From Phyllobacterium pellucidum (GTDB taxonomy: Bacteria; Pseudomonadota; Alphaproteobacteria; Rhizobiales; Rhizobiaceae), in NCBI RefSeq assembly GCF_013327855.1, contig NZ_JABUMX010000003.1, forward strand, positions 604,080 to 668,079: a DNA stretch of 64,000 bases. The letters run 5' to 3'. A program made the translations under genes and the position numbers. Position 1 is the stretch's first letter. Each line of letters opens with the position of its first letter. Below, in pieces: positions 58,234 through 64,000 of the stretch. Under the pieces are notes generated by a model. That model was given only the letters and a program-made list of their open reading frames with translations. It was not told the DNA's origin and did not search any database.

Positions 58234-59481
58234 ATGACGCTCACTGGAAATCTCAGGATCAATGGCGACCGTCTCTGGGACAGCCTGATGGAAATGGCGA
58301 AGATCGGGCCGGGCCTGCGCGGCGGCAACAACCGCCAGACCCTGACAGATGAGGACGGCGAAGGCCGGCGCCTGTTCCAGGGGTGGTGCGAAAAAGCCGG
58401 CCTGTCGATGGGTGTCGATACGATGGGCAACATGTTCTTCATGCGCCCGGGAACTGACCCCGACGCTCTGCCTGTCTATGTCGGCAGTCATCTCGACACG
58501 CAGCCGACGGGCGGCAAGTTCGATGGCGTTCTCGGCGTGCTTGGCGGGCTCGAACTCGTCCGCACGCTGAACGATCTCAATATCCGGACCAAGCACCCGA
58601 TTGTCGTCGTCAACTGGACCAACGAGGAAGGCACGCGCTTCGCTCCGGCCATGCTGGCGTCCGGGGTCTTTGCCGGCGTGCTCGACCAGGATTGGGCCTA
58701 TCAGCGCGAGGATGCCAAGGGCAAGAAATTCGGCGACGAGCTGGAGCGGATCGGCTGGAAGGGCGACGAGAAGGTCGGCGGGCGCAAGATGCATGCGCTG
58801 TTCGAATTGCACATCGAGCAGGGTCCGATCCTGGAGGCCGAGGGCAAGGACATCGGCGTCGTCACCCACGGGCAGGGCCTGTGGTGGCTGCAGATTACCC
58901 TGACCGGCAAGGAAAGCCATACCGGCTCGACGCCCATGCCTATGCGCAAGAATGCCGGGCTCGGCATGGCGCGCATCACCGAGCTTGTCCATGAGGTCGC
59001 AATGGCGCACCAGCCGAGCGCCGTCGGTGCTATCGGCCATGTCGACGTCTATCCGAACTCGCGCAACGTGATCCCGGGAAAAGTCGTCTTTACCGTCGAT
59101 ATCCGCTCGCCCAATATTGCCACGCTTAACGCCATGAAGGCAGAAATCGAGGCGAAGGCAGCCGGAATCGCCAAGGAACTCGGCCTGGGCATCGAGATCG
59201 AGGAAGAGGGCCACTTCGATCCGGTCGCGTTCGACGCCGGTTGTGTGACGGCGGTGCGCAACGCCGTTGAGCGGCTCGGCTACAGCCATCGCAACATCGT
59301 CTCCGGCGCTGGCCACGATGCTTGTTGGATCAACCGCGTGGCGCCGACGGCAATGGTCATGTGCCCTTGCGTCGACGGTCTCAGCCACAACGAGGACGAG
59401 GACATCAAGAAGGAGTGGGCGACAGCCGGCGCCGACGTGCTGCTGCATGCTGTGCTGGAGACCGCGGAGGTTGTCAGCTAA
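58234..59481 (+). CDS. M20-family N-carbamoyl amino acid hydrolase (beta-ureidopropionase-like)
   Basis: 415 residues; weak ribosome site. Zn-dependent amidohydrolase: SHLDTQPTGGKFDGVLGVLG, WTNEEGTRFAPAMLASGVF, LHIEQGPILE, GAGHDACWI and a final MCPCVDGLSHNEDE. Cleaves N-carbamoyl-beta-alanine (from dihydrouracil) to beta-alanine, CO2 and NH3. 11 bases after the aminotransferase. Confidence 0.93.
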   Translation: MTLTGNLRINGDRLWDSLMEMAKIGPGLRGGNNRQTLTDEDGEGRRLFQGWCEKAGLSMGVDTMGNMFFMRPGTDPDALPVYVGSHLDTQPTGGKFDGVLGVLGGLELVRTLNDLNIRTKHPIVVVNWTNEEGTRFAPAMLASGVFAGVLDQDWAYQREDAKGKKFGDELERIGWKGDEKVGGRKMHALFELHIEQGPILEAEGKDIGVVTHGQGLWWLQITLTGKESHTGSTPMPMRKNAGLGMARITELVHEVAMAHQPSAVGAIGHVDVYPNSRNVIPGKVVFTVDIRSPNIATLNAMKAEIEAKAAGIAKELGLGIEIEEEGHFDPVAFDAGCVTAVRNAVERLGYSHRNIVSGAGHDACWINRVAPTAMVMCPCVDGLSHNEDEDIKKEWATAGADVLLHAVLETAEVVS

Positions 59482-59484
59482 ACC

Positions 59485-59946
59485 ATGATTTTGTCGGTGC
59501 TGCCCCCCTCATCCGGCCCGGTCAACAAACGCCGGCCCGGTGCCACTCAAAAGGCGAGATTTCTTCGGCGGAGCGAAACAGAGCCCGAATTTCGCTTGTG
59601 GAGCGACCTGCGCAACCGGCTGCTGAACGAGTACAGGTTCTCGCGCCAGGTCCCATTGGGACCCTACGTCTGCGACTTTGTTTGCCGCGCTAGGCGGCTT
59701 ATTGTCGAACTGGATGGCGCTCAGTATGCCGATAGCCTGCATGACCACAAACGCACGCAGTGGCTGAACGCTAAAGGCTACTCACTGCTCCGGTTCTGGA
59801 ATCACGAAATCCTGACCGAGCGCCGGCAGGTGCTGGATACAATCCTGGCAGCGCTTGAAGGACATTATTCGGCTCGATGTGAAATCCTGCGTTTCTATCC
59901 CGCGAACAAAACGGCCAACGGGGTTTCGCATGAGGGTGATTTGTAA
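59485..59946 (+). CDS. DUF559 endonuclease-like protein inserted in the pyrimidine operon
   Basis: 153 residues. Core DUF559 domain: EFRLWSDLRNRLLNEYRFSR, GPYVCDFVCRARRLIVELDG, and LRFWNHEILTERRQVLDTIL. The fold is of the restriction-endonuclease (Vsr-like) type, with ExD-type residues in VELDG. No ribosome site was found; the ATG overlaps nothing, 3 bases after the hydrolase stop, and the first 25 residues are Pro/Arg-rich and not family-like. It interrupts an otherwise functional operon between the hydrolase and hydA. Confidence 0.8.
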   Translation: MILSVLPPSSGPVNKRRPGATQKARFLRRSETEPEFRLWSDLRNRLLNEYRFSRQVPLGPYVCDFVCRARRLIVELDGAQYADSLHDHKRTQWLNAKGYSLLRFWNHEILTERRQVLDTILAALEGHYSARCEILRFYPANKTANGVSHEGDL

Positions 59947-59993
59947 GATCCAGGCAGGATTGTTCGGAAAAAACCAAAAAGGGGAACGGACAC

Positions 59994-61448
59994 ATGGCGA
60001 CGAAAGTGATCAAGGGCGGTACCATCATCGCCGCGGATCGCACCTATAAGGCGGATGTGCTGATCGATGGCGATACCATCGCGGCGATTGGGCCTGACCT
60101 TTCGGGCGATGAGGTTATCGACGCCACCGGCTGCTATCTGATGCCGGGCGGCATTGACCCGCACACGCACCTCGAAATGCCGTTCATGGGTACCCATTCC
60201 TCCGATGATTTCGACACCGGCACGGCGGCGGCCCTTGCGGGCGGCACAACGATGGTGGTCGATTTCGTTCTGCCCGGGGCCGATGGTCTGCTCGCAGCAC
60301 TGCAGGACTGGTTCCAGAAGGCGGGCAAGGCGCGCACCGACTATTCCTTCCACATGGCGATCACGGGCTGGAACAAGCAGGTTTTCGATGAAATGCCGAA
60401 GGTGGTCGAGCGCGGCATCAATACCTTCAAACACTTCATGGCCTATAAGGGCGCGCTGATGGTGGACGATGACGAGATGTTTGCCTCGTTCACGCGCTGC
60501 GCCGAGATCGGCGCTATGCCGCTGGTCCACGCCGAGAATGGCGACGTCGTCGCCCAGCTCCAGCAGAAGCTCCTGGCAGAAGGCAACAACGGACCCGAGG
60601 CGCATGCCTATTCGCGCCCGCCGGAAGTCGAAGGCGAGGCAGCCAACCGGGCCATTATGATCGCAGACCAGGCTGGTGTTCCGCTATATATCGTCCACGT
60701 CTCCTGTGAGCAGGCACACGAAGCGATTCGCCGCGCCCGCCAGAAGGGAATGCGTGTCTACGGCGAACCCCTCATCCAGCATCTCGTCCTTGATGAAAGC
60801 GAGTACAAGAACGAGGATTGGGACTATGCGGCGCGGCGCGTCATGTCGCCGCCGTTCCGCGACAAGATCAACCAGAACGGGCTCTGGGCCGGGCTCGCAT
60901 CAGGCAGCCTGCAGGTCGTTGCGACCGATCATTGCGCCTTCACCACCGAGCAGAAGCGTTTCGGCGTCGGCGATTTCACCAAGATTCCGAACGGTACCGG
61001 CGGACTTGAGGATCGCATGCCGGTGTTGTGGACGCGCGGCGTCCGCACCGGCCGGCTGACACCCAACGAGTTCGTCGCCGTCACCTCGACCAATATTGCG
61101 CAGATTCTCAACATCTATCCGCGTAAGGGCGCAATCCTTCCCGGTTCCGACGCGGACATCGTCATCTGGGATCCCGAGGCCAGCAAAGTCATTTCCGCCG
61201 CGTCGCAGAAGTCCGCCATCGATTACAATGTGTTCGAGGGCTTCGAGGTCACGGGTCTGCCGCGCATGACCCTGTCGCGCGGGCGCATCGCCTATAAGGA
61301 CGGCGAAGTTGTTGCCCCGACGGGCAGCGGCCGTTTCGTCGAGCGCGAGGCCAACGCGCCTGCCAACCGCGCACTTTCCACTTGGAAGGAGTTGATGGCG
61401 CCGCGTAAGGTGGATCGCGATCCGAAGAACATTCCGGCGGGCGTCTGA
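59994..61448 (+). CDS. hydA: Dihydropyrimidinase (D-hydantoinase family)
   Basis: 484 residues. Amidohydrolase fold with two metals: GGIDPHTHLEMPFMG (first His pair), carboxylated Lys in HFMAYKGALM (about 155), and HAENGD, VHVSCEQ, TDHCAF metal sites. Opens dihydrouracil/dihydrothymine to N-carbamoyl-beta-alanine/3-ureidoisobutyrate. AGGGGAACG lies upstream. Its stop overlaps the ABC ATPase start (TGATG). Confidence 0.96.
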   Translation: MATKVIKGGTIIAADRTYKADVLIDGDTIAAIGPDLSGDEVIDATGCYLMPGGIDPHTHLEMPFMGTHSSDDFDTGTAAALAGGTTMVVDFVLPGADGLLAALQDWFQKAGKARTDYSFHMAITGWNKQVFDEMPKVVERGINTFKHFMAYKGALMVDDDEMFASFTRCAEIGAMPLVHAENGDVVAQLQQKLLAEGNNGPEAHAYSRPPEVEGEAANRAIMIADQAGVPLYIVHVSCEQAHEAIRRARQKGMRVYGEPLIQHLVLDESEYKNEDWDYAARRVMSPPFRDKINQNGLWAGLASGSLQVVATDHCAFTTEQKRFGVGDFTKIPNGTGGLEDRMPVLWTRGVRTGRLTPNEFVAVTSTNIAQILNIYPRKGAILPGSDADIVIWDPEASKVISAASQKSAIDYNVFEGFEVTGLPRMTLSRGRIAYKDGEVVAPTGSGRFVEREANAPANRALSTWKELMAPRKVDRDPKNIPAGV

Positions 61449-62287
61449 TGACAGTCGTCGCCCTTAGGCCCAAGGCGAAGACGATGTCCGAAGCGGCACC
61501 CAAGAATGTCATTGACGTCAAGGACCTGTCGCTGGTCTTCGAGACCAATGACGGCCCCGTAAATGCGCTCTCCCATATCGATCTTACGGTCAATGCCGGC
61601 GAGTTCGTGTCCTTCATCGGTCCGTCCGGCTGCGGCAAGACCACGCTTCTGCGTGTAATCGCCGATCTTGAGCAGCCGACATCGGGCAGCATAACCGTCA
61701 ATGGCATGTCGCCTTCAGAAGCCCGCCAGAAGCGCGCCTATGGCTATGTATTCCAGGCGGCGGCGCTTTATCCCTGGCGCACCATCGGCGGCAATGTTTC
61801 GTTGCCGCTGGAAGTGATGGGCGTGCCGCGCGAGGAGCGCAGGCAGCGTATCGCCAAGAATCTCGACCTCGTGAATTTATCCGGCTTTGAGAAGAAGTTT
61901 CCCTGGCAATTATCGGGCGGCATGCAGCAGCGCGCTTCCATCGCCCGCGCCCTGTCTTTCGATCCGCATCTGCTTTTGATGGACGAACCCTTCGGCGCGC
62001 TCGACGAAATCGTCCGCGACCACCTCAACGAGGAGCTTCTCAAGCTGTGGGCGAAGACGCAGAAGACCGTCATCTTCGTTACCCATTCGATTCCCGAGGC
62101 AGTGTTCCTCTCGACGAAGATCGTCGTCATGAGCCCGCGCCCCGGCCGGATCCATGAGATAATCGATTGCGACCTCGGCAGCGAGCGTACGCTCGACATT
62201 CGCGAGACGCCGAAATTCCTCGAGATTGCCCACCGGGTACGGGAGGGACTGCGCCATGGCCATTCCTACGACGAGGCGCATCTATGA
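61448..62287 (+). CDS. ABC transporter ATP-binding protein (NitT/TauT type)
   Basis: 279 residues. Walker A FIGPSGCGKTTLLR, Q-loop in YVFQAAALYPWRTI, signature LSGGMQQRASIARAL, Walker B LLLMDEPFGALDE and H in IFVTHSIPEAVFLS. Partner of the permease at 62756. Placed in the pyrimidine operon, it is likely an importer of pyrimidines, hydantoins or related ring compounds. Start shares a base with the hydA stop. Confidence 0.93.
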   Translation: MTVVALRPKAKTMSEAAPKNVIDVKDLSLVFETNDGPVNALSHIDLTVNAGEFVSFIGPSGCGKTTLLRVIADLEQPTSGSITVNGMSPSEARQKRAYGYVFQAAALYPWRTIGGNVSLPLEVMGVPREERRQRIAKNLDLVNLSGFEKKFPWQLSGGMQQRASIARALSFDPHLLLMDEPFGALDEIVRDHLNEELLKLWAKTQKTVIFVTHSIPEAVFLSTKIVVMSPRPGRIHEIIDCDLGSERTLDIRETPKFLEIAHRVREGLRHGHSYDEAHL

Positions 62288-62300
62288 CGAGGGTCGCCTG

Positions 62301-62759
62301 ATGATCATCCGGGCGGCCAGATTGCGCGACATGCCGGCCTGCGCGGATATCGTCAACACATGGATCGATGCGACCGACTGGATGCCGCGCGTGCATTCGC
62401 CTGATGAGGTGGCCGAATTCTATCGGGATACGGTTTTCGAACGCTTCGAGGTTTTCGTGGCCGACCGCGACGAACAAATCGCCGGCATGGTTGCGCTGGC
62501 GCCGGACAACATGGTGAGCGCGCTCTATGTCCACGCGGATGCGCGCCGGCAGGGCGTCGGCAAGGCACTGCTCGACCGCGCCAAGCGTGAGGCGACAGGT
62601 CCCGTGCAGCTCTGGACCTTCGTCGCCAACCGGGCAGCCCAGGCGTTCTACAAGCACGAAGGATTTACGGAAGTGCGGCGCACGGAGGGCGACAACGAGG
62701 AGCAGCTTCCCGATATCCTCTATGTCTGCCGTGAGGACGGGGTGAGAGCTACGCCATGA
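62301..62759 (+). CDS. GNAT-family N-acetyltransferase
   Basis: 152 residues from ATG 62301, with GAGGG 7 bases upstream; longer starts overlap the ATPase end. GNAT: IIRAARLRDMPACADIVNTW, SALYVHADARRQGVGKALLD (acetyl-CoA loop R/QxxGxG/A) and WTFVANRAAQAFYKHEGFTE. Acetyl acceptor unknown. Between the ATPase and permease genes; its stop overlaps the permease start (ATGA). Confidence 0.9.
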   Translation: MIIRAARLRDMPACADIVNTWIDATDWMPRVHSPDEVAEFYRDTVFERFEVFVADRDEQIAGMVALAPDNMVSALYVHADARRQGVGKALLDRAKREATGPVQLWTFVANRAAQAFYKHEGFTEVRRTEGDNEEQLPDILYVCREDGVRATP

Positions 62760-63631
62760 ATTTCATCCGCAACAGTGTCATTCCGGTCTCGACGGTCCTC
62801 TTCGCCATTCTGGTGCTCTGGTACGTATTCGCAGTCATTCTCAATGCGCCATTCGAGCGCGATCAGGCGGCGCGTGCCAATACGACCCTTTCGACGCAGC
62901 AACTCATCGCCAATACCATGGCGCAGGAGCGGCCCGTGCTGCCCGCGCCGCATCAGGTGGCGGCGGAAATACGCAAGACCGTCTTCGACATCAGTCCGAC
63001 CTCGAAGCGCAGCCTCGTCTACCATGGCTGGATTACGCTTTCTTCGACCCTGCTCGGCTTCGCGCTCGGCACGCTGCTTGGCATCCTGCTGGCCATCGCC
63101 ATCGTCCACTCGCGGACCCTCGACAAGAGCCTGATGCCGTGGATCATCACCTCGCAGACCGTGCCAATTCTCGCAATTGCGCCGATGATCATTGTGGTTC
63201 TCAATGCGGTCAACATTACCGGCCTGCTGCCCAAGGCGATGATCTCGACTTACCTGTCGTTCTTTCCCGTCGCTGTCGGCATGGTGAAGGGTTTGCGCTC
63301 GCCGGAGATCATGCACCTCGACCTGATGCGCACCTATAACGCCTCGAAAATGCAGGTTTTCTGGAAACTCCGCTGGCCGGCTTCGATGCCCTACCTCTTC
63401 ACCTCCATGAAGATCGCCGTCGCCATCAGCCTCGTTGGTGCAATCGTCGGTGAATTGCCCACGGGGGCCGTCGCCGGTATCGGCGCGAGGCTCCTGGCCG
63501 GCTCCTATTACGGGCAAACGGTGCAAATCTGGGCGGCATTGATTGCGGCGGCGCTGATGGCAGCAGTGCTTGTCAGCCTGATCGGCCTGATAGCCACCCT
63601 GGTCAACCGGCGCATGGGGGTGCGGGCATGA
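62756..63631 (+). CDS. ABC transporter permease (NitT/TauT type)
   Basis: 291 residues, six or more membrane spans: VIPVSTVLFAILVLWYVFAV, TLSSTLLGFALGTLLGILLA, IIVVLNAVNITGLLPKAMIS, and C-terminal AALIAAALMAAVLVSLIGLI. The EAA-like loop reads DLMRTYNASKMQVFWKLRWP. Binding-protein-dependent importer; the substrate-binding protein and second permease should follow beyond the window. ATGA overlap with the acetyltransferase and with a further open frame at 63628. Confidence 0.9.
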   Translation: MNFIRNSVIPVSTVLFAILVLWYVFAVILNAPFERDQAARANTTLSTQQLIANTMAQERPVLPAPHQVAAEIRKTVFDISPTSKRSLVYHGWITLSSTLLGFALGTLLGILLAIAIVHSRTLDKSLMPWIITSQTVPILAIAPMIIVVLNAVNITGLLPKAMISTYLSFFPVAVGMVKGLRSPEIMHLDLMRTYNASKMQVFWKLRWPASMPYLFTSMKIAVAISLVGAIVGELPTGAVAGIGARLLAGSYYGQTVQIWAALIAAALMAAVLVSLIGLIATLVNRRMGVRA

Positions 63632-64000
63632 GACTGGGCAGGACAAGCATTGGATCGTTGCGCGGCACGGCTTTCATCCGGCCCCATTGCGGTCAGGGTC
63701 GCCGCGCTGCGGCGGCGAGGGTGGCTCTGCGGCGATCGGCGGTCGATCATTGGTTGGGCCTTTCCCCCCACCCCGGATCTTCGATCCGACCCTCCCCACG
63801 CTGGGGGAGGGTGGGGCTGCCGCCTTGCTTCCAAACTCAAGGTGTAAACCTCGCTCCGGACGAAACAATCCACCCATCATCGGCGGGCACCGTTCTTACC
63901 CTCCCCCGACGTGGGGAGGGTCGCCGCGCAGCGGCGGGGTGGGGGGCTCTGCGGCGATCGTCGGTTGATTATTGGTTGGGCCTTTCCCCCCACCCCGGAT
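63628..64000 (+). CDS. Possible 5' end of the next operon gene, running through repeat DNA
   Basis: An ATG overlaps the permease stop (ATGA), as do the other starts in this operon, and the frame stays open for 124 codons to the window end without a stop. Its first residues MRLGRTSIGSLRGTAF may be a real N-terminus of a second permease; the rest (RRAAAARVALRRSAV..., HPGSSIRPSPRWGR...) is repeat-encoded. Either a gene was interrupted by repeats that keep its frame or the frame is open by chance in GC-rich repeat DNA. Confidence 0.35.
   Translation, partial: MRLGRTSIGSLRGTAFIRPHCGQGRRAAAARVALRRSAVDHWLGLSPHPGSSIRPSPRWGRVGLPPCFQTQGVNLAPDETIHPSSAGTVLTLPRRGEGRRAAAGWGALRRSSVDYWLGLSPHPG
63695..63778. 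repeat. 84-bp intergenic repeat, copy 1
   Basis: The block AGGGTCGCCGCGC ... CCACCCCGGAT recurs at 63917-64000 with the same 84-base length; the last 56 bases differ at only 3 positions by eye. It is followed here by a palindrome and not repeated next to a gene start. Confidence 0.85.
63789..63812. repeat. Palindromic core ACCCTCCCC / GGGGAGGGT, copy 1
   Basis: A 9-base arm at 63789-63797 and its complement at 63804-63812 are separated by 6 bases. The same arms occur at 63898-63921, and similar ones occur at 35519-35542. Confidence 0.85.
63898..63921. repeat. Palindromic core ACCCTCCCC / GGGGAGGGT, copy 2
   Basis: Arms at 63898-63906 and 63913-63921 with a different 6-base loop (CGACGT). 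The right arm runs into the second copy of the 84-bp repeat. Confidence 0.85.
63917..64000. repeat. 84-bp intergenic repeat, copy 2 (may continue past the window)
   Basis: This is the second copy of the block at 63695-63778, offset by 222 bases. The sequence breaks off at CCACCCCGGAT, where copy 1 continues into the palindrome, so at least one further unit is expected just outside the window. Confidence 0.85.

Noticed and set aside
63695..64000. CRISPR array at the window end
   Set aside because: There are only two repeat copies of 84 bases with palindromic cores and no regular short spacers; it is a dispersed repeat.

Overview
The window reads as a chromosomal segment from an alphaproteobacterium of the order Hyphomicrobiales (Rhizobiales), probably Phyllobacteriaceae/Rhizobiaceae-like. 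The clues are the rpsA-cmk-aroA-TIGR02300 block beside a tRNA-Ala(GGC) gene, the grpE-hrcA / rph-rdgB-hemW-rsmI-yraN block, the cysG-DUF2849-cysI-cysH-DUF934 sulfur operon, a class II (CP4-like) EPSP synthase, DUF1150 beside Hsp20, and high GC with many GTG/TTG starts. No rRNA, CRISPR array, IS element or prophage is visible. The family placement is inference.

Layout. 1-8.1 kb: end of uppP, an NDUFA9-type SDR, a LacI regulator, a small membrane protein, then a minus-strand run of aroA, a small membrane protein, a cytidylate kinase fused to a membrane domain, and rpsA. 8.3-19.9 kb: an acidic FYDLN protein, tRNA-Ala, a second member of the small membrane family, an acyltransferase, NIPSNAP/TetR, LysR/SDR, a DUF882 cell-wall protein, a DMT exporter, an ArsR-SRPBCC pair, and OsmC with a small Cys-rich protein. 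20-27 kb: KdpDE without kdpFABC, and a copper island (copA-cueR). 26.8-38.1 kb: housekeeping (DNA repair, adenosine kinase, GrpE/HrcA, RNase PH, RdgB, HemW, RsmI, YraN). 38.4-44.6 kb: an assimilatory sulfate-reduction operon that carries its own ferredoxin reductase and ferredoxin. 44.6-53 kb: L,D-transpeptidase, nucleoside hydrolase, Hsp20/DUF1150, nicotinate phosphoribosyltransferase, and an RND efflux pair. 53-64 kb: a complete reductive pyrimidine degradation cluster (preT, preA, rutR, hydA, an N-carbamoyl hydrolase, an omega-aminotransferase) with RutR-like operator palindromes and an ABC importer that runs off the window.

How the genes work together. PreTA reduces uracil/thymine, HydA opens the ring, the M20-type hydrolase removes the carbamoyl group to give beta-alanine (or 3-aminoisobutyrate), and the class III aminotransferase passes its amino group on; RutR sits in the middle as the likely pyrimidine-sensing repressor. 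In the sulfur operon CysG makes siroheme for CysI, CysH reduces APS, and the FNR/ferredoxin pair can feed electrons to CysI.

Most unusual points: the membrane-domain/cytidylate-kinase fusion with no internal start codon; palindromic intergenic repeats that enter coding sequence, forming the N-terminus of HemW and an open frame coupled to the last ABC permease gene; the structured leader and perfect dyad in front of cysG; and two copies of an undescribed small membrane-protein family flanking the aroA-cmk-rpsA block.
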